Assembly: GCA_035274425.1 (NCBI GenBank)
Contig: DATEOC010000077.1
Coordinates: forward strand, 13,618 to 77,617
Length of the DNA stretch: 64,000 bases
From: JADMIH01 sp035274425
GTDB taxonomy: Bacteria > Chloroflexota > Chloroflexia > QHBQ01 > JADMIH01
Direction: 5' to 3'
In this document: piece by piece, positions 17,098 to 27,387 of the stretch
Position numbering within the stretch: the stretch's first letter is position 1
Layout of the letters: each line of letters starts with the position of its first letter
Made by a program: the position numbers and the translations under genes
Notes under the pieces: generated by a model
What the model was told of the DNA's origin: nothing
What the model saw: only the letters and a program-made list of their open reading frames with translations
Databases searched by the model: none

Positions 17098-17297
17098 GGC
17101 CCTCTGGTAGCAACGGAACCGAAAACCGGAATAAGCTACCCGTCTCCCCGATCTAAGCACAACAAGGTTGCATGTACCCAGGACTGCGGGTGTAAAGAGA
17201 GGAGACTTGGTTGGAACTCCAATCATCACACTTTAGCACTCCAAAGCTCAAACCGATGGCTTATTCCGGTTTTCGGCTCTATTGCTACCAGAGGAGA
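17098..17297. mobile_element. 200-bp miniature element bounded by Tn3-type ends (TIME-like)
   Basis: Two inverted 36- to 38-bp ends, at 17098-17135 and 17260-17297, differ at only about three positions over their inner 36 bases (shared parts include GGTAGCAA and CCGAAAACCGGAATAAG). They resemble the Tn3-type end at 12178 but are a distinct subtype. The 120-bp interior has no gene. Miniature elements of this type can be moved by a full transposase acting from elsewhere. The right outer bases are degenerate and no target duplication is seen. Confidence 0.65.
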
Positions 17298-17906
17298 ACC
17301 CGATATCGTTGCTACGAAGCGCAAAGTAGAGAGCATGAAATTGGGCAAAAACGCTGTCCAGTGAAGGTTTGCCCTGGGTGGACCGTAATTTCGATAAGCA
17401 CGAAGCTCCATTTGATGAATTCTATATAGGAAGGTCCGCGAAACGAGGTGGAGCCGCCCAGAATATGGACATCGAACCACCCTGGGACAGCATCGCTCCT
17501 TCCTACCACAGGGGTGGTCCGCTGTTGCTACAGAACCTACTACCTTCTTCCGATTACTTCTCATGGTGCTTCTCTCCAGCCGGTAATGTTGCCTGGTAAT
17601 GTTGCAACGCGTCTTGCCGGTCGCCGAACGGTAACTCTGATTGCGATTGTAATGCTTACCACCATCCTAACCGCTTTATCAATCTGCCCGCGCAACTTCT
17701 CGGGCTAAGACTTATGCGGTTCCTGGTATTCTTACTACGAGAGTGTATCACAGCGGCACGGATAATGCTGCCGACTCATTTCGCCACAAATTCATAATTG
17801 AGACCGCGCTACCTCTGACGACAGCATCCGGAGGCCCTACGGCTCAAACCCACCCAGATGGCACGTTGCGCACGCTGGGAATAAGGCCAGGGGCCACGAG
17901 GTCGCA
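17298..17906. other. Non-coding stretch, no gene seen
   Basis: About 600 bp without a convincing gene. The only structure I see is a direct repeat of GGTAATGTTGC at 17582-17592 and 17595-17605. The small open frames have no recognisable protein character. Confidence 0.5.
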
Positions 17907-20327
17907 ATGAAAGATGCGGAGGGCGAGCTGCACGACTCGCCTCCTGAGGCGAAAGATAGAGCGGCGGCTAGACCACCGCAGGCAGACGCGCGGGAAGATG
18001 CTTTGGACAATCATGAAGCATGGTATCATACCGTCTTCACTTCGAGTAATGAATGCATTTCTATCTGCGAAATAATTCTCGATGAGGCGAACCAAGCTGT
18101 TGATTACTGGATACTCGATGCTAATCTCGCCTGCGAGCGGATGACTGGGATCAGTAACAAGGAAGCTATAGGGCGGACGGCACGAGACGTGGTGCCCGGC
18201 ATTGAACAGTGGTGGATTGAAGCCTACGGCAAGGTCGCTCAGACCGGGCAACCGATACGCTTAGAGAACTACATGGCGGGGCTGGATCGCTGGTTCGATG
18301 CGTTCGCATTTAGCCTCGGCGGTGGCCGGTTCGCGGTCACCTTTAGGGACATCTCCAACCAGGTGCGCGCCCACGAACAGGTCCAGTCGCAGCGGTCGTT
18401 GCTACAAATAATCTTCGACACTACGCCCGTCGGCATCGCTCTCTATGATCGCGATATGCGGCTCATCGATTTCAACGACGAATATGAGAGCATGATCGAT
18501 CCACGTGTCAGTATCTCTCGTGGGCAGGTGCTATACGACCTCTACCCGGCTACCCTGGCGCGAAAGCCAATCTATGCTCGCGTCTTTGCGGGCGAATCGG
18601 TCAATGAGGAGGAGGTTCGCTACCCGTACTCCAGCGAAGAGGTGCGCTATCGCGATTCACGCTACCGGCCCGTCAGGGACGCTAACGGCGAGGTCATCGG
18701 GTTGTTAAGCACGATCATGGACGTGACCGAGCGCAAGCTGGCAGAGGAGGTGGTACGAGACAGCGAAGCACGTTTCAGGGCTATAGCCGACCTTGTGCCT
18801 GATATCCTCTGGCGTACAGACGCGCAAGGGCTAACTGAGTGGCACAACCAGCGTTTCACCGAGTACACAGGAGCTTTAAGTAAAGAGGGGCATAGGCAAG
18901 ATTGGTCAAGTTTTGTCCATCCGGAAGATCGTGCCAACACTCTGGCAAAGCTCCAGGCGGCGATAGCTGGTGGCGAGCCACTGGTGCTGGAGGAGCGAAT
19001 TCGAGGCCGTGACGGAGAGTACCGTTGGTTCCTGGTGCAGGCGTGCCCGATCCTTGATGATCGCGGCCAGATAGTGCATTGGTTTGGCGCTGCCACCGAT
19101 GTCCACGAGCAACGCATGGCGCGGGATGAGTTGGAAGAGCGGGTCAGACAGCGCATCGCCGAACTGGCCGAGGCCAAAGTCGAAGTGGAACTTCAACACC
19201 ACAGGCTCCGCGACATCTTCATGCAGATTCCTGCTCTGGTAGGGGTGTTGCGCGGACCGGAGCACAGGTATGAGCTTGTGAACCCCACTCTTCTGAAGAG
19301 AATGAAGAAGCGAGAAGAGGAGATGCTAGGTAAGAGTATCGGGGAAGCTTTCCCTGAAGCAAAAGAGCAAGGTTGGATCGAAGTGGCCGATCAGGTATAC
19401 CGGAGTGGGGAACCGCGCATTACACACGAAGCGCTAGCCTGGCTGGACCGCCAGGGGGATGGCAGCCTCGAAGAGACCTACTGGAACGGTGTCACAATGC
19501 CCTTACGCAATGCCGACGGACAAATAGAGGGCCTACTTACCCACGGCATTGATGTGACCGACCAGGTCCTGTCGCAGCGCCAAGTCGAGGGCTTGCTGAT
19601 CGAGCGGGAGGAGGAAATCGCCCGGCGCAAAGAGGTCGAAGAAGAGCTACATACCACCAACCGGCGCTTACGAGAGCTATCCGCCCGTCTACTGGAAATA
19701 CAGGAAGAGGAACGCCGCACTGTCGCCCGTGAGCTGCACGATGAGATAGGCCAGTACCTGACAGGGCTACACTTTATGTTGCAGGCGTCAGGAGAGCAAA
19801 ATGCAGGTCCAGGAGACCTCCAGTTGATTAGCGCCCTTGCCATCGTTGATGACCTGACCGCGCGCGTGCGTGAGCTTGCGCTGAACCTACGGCCCTCAAT
19901 GCTTGATGACGCTGGACTGGCAGCGGCCCTCCTATGGCATACCGAGAGATATGCGCTCCAGACGGGCATCCAGGTAGTACTGAAGCACCAGGGTTTGGAA
20001 GCACGACTGCCCGCACCCGTAGAGACCGCCGTATATAGGATCATACAGGAAGCCCTCACCAACGTAGCGCGTCACGCCTCTACGAAGCAAGTAACCGTGC
20101 AAATCCTGTCGGATGGCAACCTGATTGTGCTGGTAGAAGATGCAGGCAAAGGCTTTGATGTGGGCGAAGTACTGGCCCGGCATTCCTCTACAGGCATCCT
20201 GGGGATGCGCGAGCGCGTCGAACTGCTGGGAGGACAATTCACATTGGAATCAGCTCCTGGGGCGGGGGCCAGGGTAATAGCCGAAATCCCACTCAATGAC
20301 CCACTGACATCACCGCAAGACAAATAA
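17907..20327 (+). CDS. Multi-PAS sensor histidine kinase, NarX/LiaS-type
   Basis: This 806-residue, apparently cytoplasmic sensor has about four PAS-type modules: near residues 40-155, 165-280 (ending TIMDVTERKLAEE), 285-410 (LTEWHNQRFTEYTG to WFGAATDVHEQ) and 430-560 (ending HGIDVTDQV). A coiled coil leads to a HisKA_3 dimerisation domain with the phospho-acceptor His611 in ARELHDEIGQYLTGLHFML. The HATPase domain shows RIIQEALTNVARHAST and DAGKGFD. It has no membrane segment. GAGG precedes ATG 17907. The NarL-type regulator 55 bp downstream is the likely partner. PAS ligands (redox, oxygen, small molecules) cannot be told from sequence. Confidence 0.93.
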   Translation: MKDAEGELHDSPPEAKDRAAARPPQADAREDALDNHEAWYHTVFTSSNECISICEIILDEANQAVDYWILDANLACERMTGISNKEAIGRTARDVVPGIEQWWIEAYGKVAQTGQPIRLENYMAGLDRWFDAFAFSLGGGRFAVTFRDISNQVRAHEQVQSQRSLLQIIFDTTPVGIALYDRDMRLIDFNDEYESMIDPRVSISRGQVLYDLYPATLARKPIYARVFAGESVNEEEVRYPYSSEEVRYRDSRYRPVRDANGEVIGLLSTIMDVTERKLAEEVVRDSEARFRAIADLVPDILWRTDAQGLTEWHNQRFTEYTGALSKEGHRQDWSSFVHPEDRANTLAKLQAAIAGGEPLVLEERIRGRDGEYRWFLVQACPILDDRGQIVHWFGAATDVHEQRMARDELEERVRQRIAELAEAKVEVELQHHRLRDIFMQIPALVGVLRGPEHRYELVNPTLLKRMKKREEEMLGKSIGEAFPEAKEQGWIEVADQVYRSGEPRITHEALAWLDRQGDGSLEETYWNGVTMPLRNADGQIEGLLTHGIDVTDQVLSQRQVEGLLIEREEEIARRKEVEEELHTTNRRLRELSARLLEIQEEERRTVARELHDEIGQYLTGLHFMLQASGEQNAGPGDLQLISALAIVDDLTARVRELALNLRPSMLDDAGLAAALLWHTERYALQTGIQVVLKHQGLEARLPAPVETAVYRIIQEALTNVARHASTKQVTVQILSDGNLIVLVEDAGKGFDVGEVLARHSSTGILGMRERVELLGGQFTLESAPGAGARVIAEIPLNDPLTSPQDK

Positions 20328-20382
20328 GCAGAAGCATCATCAGTACGAACGGAGCAAACTGAGAGACAGTAGGAGAAGTAGG

Positions 20383-21033
20383 GTGACAACAATCGTGTTA
20401 GCTGATGACCACCCCATAGTGCGCCAGGGGTTGCGAGCCTTACTGGAAAAGCAGTCCAGCTACCAGGTGGTTGGGGAGGCGAGCGATGGGCTGGAAGCGG
20501 TGGCAATGGTTGAGCGTCTCAAACCAGATGTCCTGATTGTGGATGTTATGATGCCGGGATTGAACGGGCTGCAAGTGACTAGACAGGTGCGGGAGCGCGC
20601 AGAGCGAACTCGCATAATAGTGCTCTCCATGCACACAAACGAATCGTACGTGCTTGAGGCACTGCGTGGGGGAGCTTCGGGATATGTGCTCAAAGCGACC
20701 GCGGCTGCCTCAATTGTTGAAGCGGTTCGTGCAGCTTTGGGCGGGCATAGGTACCTCAGCCCCCCGCTGACCGACCATGTCATCGAAGCATACATCCGCA
20801 AAGCCGAAGAGGCCACCAACGATGTGGATGGTTACAAGCTGCTCACGGCGCGCGAGCGCGAAGTCTTCCAATTGGACGCGGAAGGCCTCTCCAACGGGGA
20901 AATCAGCGCGCGGCTGCATATCAGTCCCCGGACGACGGAGACCCACCGTACCAGGATTCTGCGCAAGCTCGGGCTACGCTCCAGGGGGGAACTGGTACGT
21001 TATGCGATAAAGCACGGCATCATAGATTTATGA
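20383..21033 (+). CDS. NarL/FixJ-family response regulator
   Basis: This 216-residue regulator has a receiver domain (residues 1-120) with the acidic pocket ADDH, phospho-acceptor Asp54 in VLIVDVMMPG and conserved Lys in GYVLKA. A LuxR-type helix-turn-helix lies near residues 150-212 (LTAREREVFQLDAEGLSNGEISARLHISPRTTETHRTRIL). GTG 20383 follows AGGAGAAGTAGG. It is encoded right after a HisKA_3 kinase, the kinase class that normally pairs with NarL-type regulators, so the two form a likely two-component pair. A strong hairpin follows the stop. Confidence 0.95.
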   Translation: MTTIVLADDHPIVRQGLRALLEKQSSYQVVGEASDGLEAVAMVERLKPDVLIVDVMMPGLNGLQVTRQVRERAERTRIIVLSMHTNESYVLEALRGGASGYVLKATAAASIVEAVRAALGGHRYLSPPLTDHVIEAYIRKAEEATNDVDGYKLLTAREREVFQLDAEGLSNGEISARLHISPRTTETHRTRILRKLGLRSRGELVRYAIKHGIIDL

Positions 21034-21062
21034 GGCGGTTTGTGACTCGTAGCCAATCTCGT

Positions 21063-21092
21063 AGCGACCCGTAGCCAACTTTACGGGTCGCT
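21063..21092 (+). terminator. Hairpin after the NarL-type regulator
   Basis: Perfect 11-bp arms (AGCGACCCGTA and TACGGGTCGCT) flank an 8-base loop, 30 bases after the stop codon. The downstream tract is only weakly T-rich (ATCTACTT), so termination efficiency is uncertain. Confidence 0.6.
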
Positions 21093-21104
21093 ATCTACTT
21101 AATG

Positions 21105-21726
21105 TACGTGTTCCCCTGATGCCATGGACAGCTTCGATGTGCTTGAATTGAGCACTTACAAGATTCGTCACCGAGGAGCAAACATGGCTACCCCACCTGA
21201 CACTACGACGATGATGTCAATTGCCGTGATTGATGATGACCCTGGATGTCTGCAACTTATGGAAGACGTTTTGCAGATGCAGGGTTATCACACGATAGTA
21301 CCCACCAAAGGTGAAGATGCCTATAATCTGATCCTACGGAAGCATCCCGACCTGATAATACTGGACATACGAATGAACCAGGATGCACTATCGGGTTGGC
21401 ATATATTAGAGCGTATTTGGGCAGATCACATCGTGGATCACACCCCCGTTATCGTCTGCACAGCTGATATTTTCTTCTTGCGAAAAATGAGCGCGCGCTT
21501 GCTGCTATATGGATACCAGGTCCTGGAGAAACCTTTCGACATCCGAGAGTTGGAGGCCTGCATTGCTAAAGCCTTTAGGACCACCTAGCAGGTATAGTAT
21601 CGCAAAATGGCTGTCGAGCAGGATTTGAACGGAGAGCCGGCAATAGTGACCATACTTATCCAACCTAAGCACAATTCTGTCCATATACGTGTTTCCCCGA
21701 TATCAATGTACGTGTTTCCCTGATGC
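21105..21726. repeat. Direct repeats TACGTGTTTCCCYGAT flanking the lone receiver gene
   Basis: Copies occur at 21105-21122 (TACGTGTTCCCCTGATGC), 21686-21701 (TACGTGTTTCCCCGAT) and 21709-21726 (TACGTGTTTCCCTGATGC). One copy precedes the receiver gene and two follow it. They could be binding sites or traces of a duplication or insertion. Confidence 0.6.
21184..21588 (+). CDS. Stand-alone receiver-domain protein
   Basis: This 134-residue protein is a single CheY-like receiver with no output domain. It shows the acidic pair IDDDP near residues 16-20, phospho-acceptor Asp61 in LIILDIRM, and the conserved Lys in VLEKPFD. The helix after the phospho-site has a small insert (NQDALSGWHILER). ATG 21184 is chosen because GAGGAGCAAAC precedes it; an in-frame ATG at 21124 would add 20 poorly conserved residues. 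It sits between two kinase systems and may be an adaptor or phosphate sink for one of them. Confidence 0.85.
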   Translation: MATPPDTTTMMSIAVIDDDPGCLQLMEDVLQMQGYHTIVPTKGEDAYNLILRKHPDLIILDIRMNQDALSGWHILERIWADHIVDHTPVIVCTADIFFLRKMSARLLLYGYQVLEKPFDIRELEACIAKAFRTT

Positions 21727-21842
21727 TGTAGATAGTACATGCATGGTTAAATCAAAATGGCAAAATCCTCCCACTGGGTTGTCATTACCGTAGCTGCCCA
21801 CCTCCGAATGCTATCTAGAGTTCGGAGCCAGGCAGCAGTTTG

Positions 21843-23825
21843 ATGGGGAGGGCAAATACACGCCGGGATCTGCGAAGAACGAATGAGAATGATGCAGAGT
21901 TATTTGGCTCAATAAGTGGCGTAAGCAACGAAAGCTCTGTAAGGCCACCCACAAGAAGAATCCATGATAGTGTACATAGACAAACGCTGATGGATCTCAC
22001 GCGCTCCGTCGCCTCCACCCTCGACGTTCACAGGATTTTCCGCGCCATAACGACTCAGGTAAGGCAGATCCTTACCTATGACGGGTTACTGATACTCCTC
22101 CCACAGAATATCCCTGACGCCCAGCATGGCATAGATAACGGTGGCGATGGGTTGATGGTAGCCTTCTGCTCTCCTCCGAGGCTGGAAATCGGTTCGACCT
22201 GGCTGATGACCGACTTCTCATTCGGTGCTCTCTTGATGGCCGACCAACCGTCGGTCATCGACGACTTCACCTTTACTGCCATAGAAGTTCAACTTGAGGG
22301 TGACCGTGCTCTCATGGGCGTGGATGGGCGCGCTGCTTTGATAGTGCCTATCGAAGTAGCTCCTCACTCTCGTGTGCTTGGAGCGCTGGTACTCGTCAGC
22401 CAGACGCCACACCTTTACGACGTGGGCAATGCGCTGCTGGCCGCGCCCCTCACAAACATGCTTGCCCTATCATTGGAGCACCAACGCCTCAGTCAAGAGG
22501 CCAAGGCCCTGGCGATAGTCGAAGAGCGAGATCGCCTGGCGCTCGAAATTCACGATACCCTTGCCCAATTGCTTAACAACATCATAATCAATCTCACTAC
22601 GCTGCGAACGTATGCTGCCATTCATACCCCCACGGAGGTGGCTATACTGGCCGAGAGCGAGAGCCTGGCGCGTGGGGCATTGGAGCAGACCAGGCAATCT
22701 ATTCTGAACAGGCATCCCGCTCCACTTCATAACCGCTCGCTTCAGGACGCGCTTGTGTCGGAGCTGGAAGGGCTGGCCAGGCGGTCCGGTCTAATGACGA
22801 AGCTTCACGTCACAGGCACGGAACGCGAGCTTGAGCCTGATGTAGCAGACGCTCTCTTCCGGGTGTCTCAGGAGGCGCTTCAGAATGTATATAAACATGC
22901 GGACGCCCTCAACGTCACGCTGGCGCTCGAATTTGGTGTGCTGGACCTGACGATCACTGTGGACGATGATGGGATGGGCTTTGTACCCGACACCGCCCGG
23001 CTAACGTCGGGTGGCGGCTTCGGACTGCCTAGTATGGCTGCTCGCGTACAAAATCTGCATGGTGATTTACGAGTCACTAGCCGCCCGGGGCAAGGGACCA
23101 GCATACACGCCAGCCTCCCCTATACCCGCTCGGATAGTGGCATAAGCGCAACTGCGCGCCAGGGCGTCAAATACCCTCTAGCTGTGCGTCCCATACGCGT
23201 CCTGATTGTGGACGACCATCCTATGGTGCGGCAGGGCATCCGCCGCATCCTTGAAAGGCTGCTCGATTTCCAGATTATAGGTGAGGCAGAAGATGGTCTG
23301 AGCGCGATTGTGCAAACGGGCCACCTGCACCCGGACGTGGTCCTCCTCGATCTGAAGCTGCCGAATATGTCCGGCATCGAGGTCTTGCCCGAATTGAAGG
23401 CGGCATATCCGGCGGTCGAGGTAGTAATTCTGAGCGTATTAGCCCAGGATGAAGAGGTCTTTGCCGGTCTCAAAGCCGGGGCGCGTGGCTATCTGCTAAA
23501 GGACGCCGAGCCGGAGACTATTGTCGCCGCTATCCGCGCCGCCAGCAAAGGGCAGTCTCTGCTCCCTCCCACTATGACCACACGGGTTGTGGAGCGTTTC
23601 ACCGAACTTGCTCAGCGGGAACCAGATCCGGACGCCCTGACCGAGCGGGAGCTTGAGGTCCTGGAGTGCCTGGCACAAGGGCTGACCCACAAAGAGATTG
23701 CCGGACAATTGAGCATCACCCCGAAGACGGTCCAGTACCATATCAGTCTCATAATGCGCAAGCTCCATGTGTCAAGCAGTGGTGCGGCAATCGCTGAGGG
23801 TGTAAGACGAAAGCTGGTCACATGA
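21843..23825 (+). CDS. Fused GAF histidine kinase and NarL-type response regulator
   Basis: This 660-residue protein joins a complete two-component system in one chain. Residues 45-205 form a GAF-like sensor. HisKA_3 follows with His237 in LALEIHDTLAQLL, and the HATPase domain shows VSQEALQNVYKHAD and VDDDGMGF. After a short linker, a receiver begins near residue 455 (RVLIVDDHPMVRQG) with phospho-acceptor Asp503 in VLLDLKLPNMSG. A LuxR-type HTH ends the protein (LTERELEVLECLAQGLTHKEIAGQL). Ordinary hybrid kinases carry a receiver without DNA-binding output, so this arrangement is uncommon. ATG 21843 has only a weak upstream GGAG; TTG 21840 is adjacent. A terminator follows. Confidence 0.92.
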   Translation: MGRANTRRDLRRTNENDAELFGSISGVSNESSVRPPTRRIHDSVHRQTLMDLTRSVASTLDVHRIFRAITTQVRQILTYDGLLILLPQNIPDAQHGIDNGGDGLMVAFCSPPRLEIGSTWLMTDFSFGALLMADQPSVIDDFTFTAIEVQLEGDRALMGVDGRAALIVPIEVAPHSRVLGALVLVSQTPHLYDVGNALLAAPLTNMLALSLEHQRLSQEAKALAIVEERDRLALEIHDTLAQLLNNIIINLTTLRTYAAIHTPTEVAILAESESLARGALEQTRQSILNRHPAPLHNRSLQDALVSELEGLARRSGLMTKLHVTGTERELEPDVADALFRVSQEALQNVYKHADALNVTLALEFGVLDLTITVDDDGMGFVPDTARLTSGGGFGLPSMAARVQNLHGDLRVTSRPGQGTSIHASLPYTRSDSGISATARQGVKYPLAVRPIRVLIVDDHPMVRQGIRRILERLLDFQIIGEAEDGLSAIVQTGHLHPDVVLLDLKLPNMSGIEVLPELKAAYPAVEVVILSVLAQDEEVFAGLKAGARGYLLKDAEPETIVAAIRAASKGQSLLPPTMTTRVVERFTELAQREPDPDALTERELEVLECLAQGLTHKEIAGQLSITPKTVQYHISLIMRKLHVSSSGAAIAEGVRRKLVT

Positions 23826-23870
23826 GTGCTGCACGCGGCTCCCCAAGCGTGCGCTACGCATGGTTACTGA

Positions 23871-23898
23871 TACCCTAGCCCATCGGCTAGGGTATTTT
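23871..23898 (+). terminator. Rho-independent terminator after the fused kinase-regulator
   Basis: TACCCTAGCC and its complement GGCTAGGGTA form a 10-bp stem with a 4-base loop (CATC), followed by TTTT. It lies 46 bases past the stop codon and separates the signalling genes from the stress cluster. Confidence 0.85.
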
Positions 23899-23925
23899 CC
23901 TGTCCTAAGACTAGAGAAAAAATCT

Positions 23926-23940
23926 ACGTGCTTGGCACGT
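23926..23940. promoter_or_regulatory. Palindrome upstream of hsp20
   Basis: ACGTGC-TTG-GCACGT forms a 6-bp inverted repeat about 65 bp before the hsp20 start, over a possible -35 (TTGGCA). It is neither a CIRCE (HrcA) nor a HAIR (HspR) element, and neither of those is present upstream of this cluster. A role in heat-shock control is conjecture. Confidence 0.3.
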
Positions 23941-24003
23941 CACATGAGGATGATTAGTCGCTGCTTGTGAATGGAAAGGGATTACCAGAAGGAGGTATCT
24001 GTC

Positions 24004-24687
24004 ATGGCAAATAGCACGAAAGACCAGGGCACAATTGACGAGGAGCAGCGCAGTAAGAACGAGGGCCAGGACAGCGGAGATGGTCAACGTGGAATGGCAC
24101 CCTACAGTGTGCTGCCATCTCCTTTTAGCCTGATGAGACGCTTCTCCGAGGATGTTGATCGTTTGCTCTCAGCAATCAGCACGGGCAACTTGAGCAGCCC
24201 GAGTAGCTCCGGCTCATCATCTTCTCAACAATCAACCGGCCTCGCTCCGCTACAAGCTCCGGCGCGCTCTCAAGCGTCAGGAGGAAGCACCTCATTAACC
24301 ACATGGGCACCGTCCATAGAGGTTACAAGTAGTGGCGACGACCTGGTGGTATCTGCCGATCTGCCTGGCGTCAAGCCTGAGAACGTGCAGGTGGAGGTCG
24401 AAGGAAACAACCTCATCATCAAAGGTGACTCACGCACCGAGTCCGAAAAGAAAGATGACGGCTACTGGTACACGGAGCGCAGCTATGGCTCCTTCTACCG
24501 GAGCATCGCCCTACCGGACAGCGTGAATACCGATGAAGTGCGCGCCGAGTTCCACAATGGTGTGCTCAAAGTTTTCCTACCGGGCGGGGCAAAAGTGCTC
24601 ATCCCCCAGCGCCGCCATATCAAGATCAAGGGTGTGCAACTGGGAGTTGATCAACCACAACAGGAAAAAGGACAAAACGGCCGTTGA
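24004..24687 (+). CDS. Small heat shock protein, Hsp20 family
   Basis: This 227-residue chaperone binds unfolding proteins without ATP. A long, flexible Ser/Gln-rich N-terminus (residues 1-95) precedes the alpha-crystallin domain, with WAPSIEVTSSGDDLVVSADLPGVKPENVQVEV and, near its end, the family motif FHNGVLKVFLPGG. The C-terminal tail is polar. ATG 24004 is preceded by AGGAGG. It is the first gene of the stress cluster, 45 bp before dnaK, so clients held by it could pass directly to the DnaK and ClpB systems encoded next to it. The N-terminal arm is longer than in most bacterial Hsp20s. Confidence 0.93.
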   Translation: MANSTKDQGTIDEEQRSKNEGQDSGDGQRGMAPYSVLPSPFSLMRRFSEDVDRLLSAISTGNLSSPSSSGSSSSQQSTGLAPLQAPARSQASGGSTSLTTWAPSIEVTSSGDDLVVSADLPGVKPENVQVEVEGNNLIIKGDSRTESEKKDDGYWYTERSYGSFYRSIALPDSVNTDEVRAEFHNGVLKVFLPGGAKVLIPQRRHIKIKGVQLGVDQPQQEKGQNGR

Positions 24688-24732
24688 GACCCATAATCTA
24701 TTCTTTTTCCTTCTAAAGTATGGAGGCTCGAT

Positions 24733-26652
<1,920 letters not shown>

Positions 26653-26665
26653 CCCGGTCAATTTT

Positions 26666-26719
26666 GGATTTCAGATTTTGGATTTTGGATCATAGCTCCC
26701 AATCCAAAATCTGAAATCC
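26666..26719. repeat. Perfect 19-bp inverted repeat between dnaK and grpE
   Basis: GGATTTCAGATTTTGGATT and its exact complement are separated by 16 bases. The AT-rich stem could lower grpE expression relative to dnaK or stabilise the dnaK message. Similar hairpins made of ATTTTGAATT-type words occur in other gaps of this cluster. Confidence 0.85.
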
Positions 26720-26741
26720 AGAGCGGGAACGGAGGACAAAG

Positions 26742-27293
26742 ATGATCCAATCCGACCCCAATGCGAATGGGAGCAGCGAAGAACAAGCCCAGGCTTACGC
26801 TCAGACCGCACAGCCGGGGTTGGAGGCTGCGCTTGAGAGTTGCCGTACGCAACTAACCAGTGCCCAGGTGGAAGCCGACGAGTTCAGGAACAGATTCCTG
26901 CGTGCGGCTGCCGAGGTGGAGAACGCGCGCAAGCAAGCCGAGCGCGATGCAGCGGCACGTATAGTTCAGGAGAGGCGGCGTTTCTTACGCGAATTCCTGG
27001 AGGTCGCGGACAGCCTTGAAAGAACCCTCTCCGCACCAGGTGACTTGCCCACGCTCTACGAAGGTGTCAAGCTCTCATTGCGGCAACTACAGCAGGTGCT
27101 ATCGCGTGCGGGTACGGAGCGCATGACCATCAAGCCCGGCGACACATTCGACCCTGTCTATCAGGAGGCGGTAGAGGTGCGCTCCGGCGAGGAGCCGCGT
27201 GATACCGTCGTGGACGTAGTGCGTTCGGGCTACATGCATGATGGTGTAGTGCTCAGGCCGGCACAGGTGATAGTTGCGCGAGGACGGCAATAA
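26742..27293 (+). CDS. grpE: Nucleotide exchange factor GrpE
   Basis: This 183-residue cochaperone releases ADP from DnaK. A Gln/Glu-rich N-terminus leads into a long dimerising helix (residues 35-80, EADEFRNRFLRAAAEVENARKQAERDA region) and a C-terminal beta domain (GDTFDPVYQEAV, VVDVVRSGYMHDGVVLRPAQVIVARG). GGAGG lies nine bases before ATG 26742. It sits 89 bp after dnaK, separated only by the hairpin repeat, in the usual dnaK-grpE-dnaJ association. Confidence 0.95.
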   Translation: MIQSDPNANGSSEEQAQAYAQTAQPGLEAALESCRTQLTSAQVEADEFRNRFLRAAAEVENARKQAERDAAARIVQERRRFLREFLEVADSLERTLSAPGDLPTLYEGVKLSLRQLQQVLSRAGTERMTIKPGDTFDPVYQEAVEVRSGEEPRDTVVDVVRSGYMHDGVVLRPAQVIVARGRQ

Positions 27294-27387
27294 CCTACGA
27301 TAATTTTGAAGTCTTATTTGCGGTCAAACTCAAAATTGCAAATTGAGAATTCAGAATTGAAGCGTAGCGATAGGGAGGTCTACTGAC

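Larger units (their letters stand above)
12178..17297. mobile_element. Tn3-family transposon, TnpI type (right boundary uncertain)
   Basis: The unit contains a 38-bp Tn3-type end, a large transposase, a tyrosine recombinase and a repeat-rich recombination site, the layout of Tn4430-type members that resolve cointegrates with TnpI. The nearest correctly oriented end on the right is at 17260-17297, but it differs clearly from the left end and is paired with another end at 17098. The true right end may have been lost. No 5-bp target duplication matches across these limits. Confidence 0.6.

Noticed and set aside
17233..17241. TTAGCACTC, a half CIRCE (HrcA) element
   Set aside because: Only one half is present, with no inverted partner at nine bases, and it lies inside the miniature element far from any chaperone gene.
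17448..17708. Small open frames in the gap before the PAS kinase
   Set aside because: Composition and lack of ribosome sites give no support for coding.
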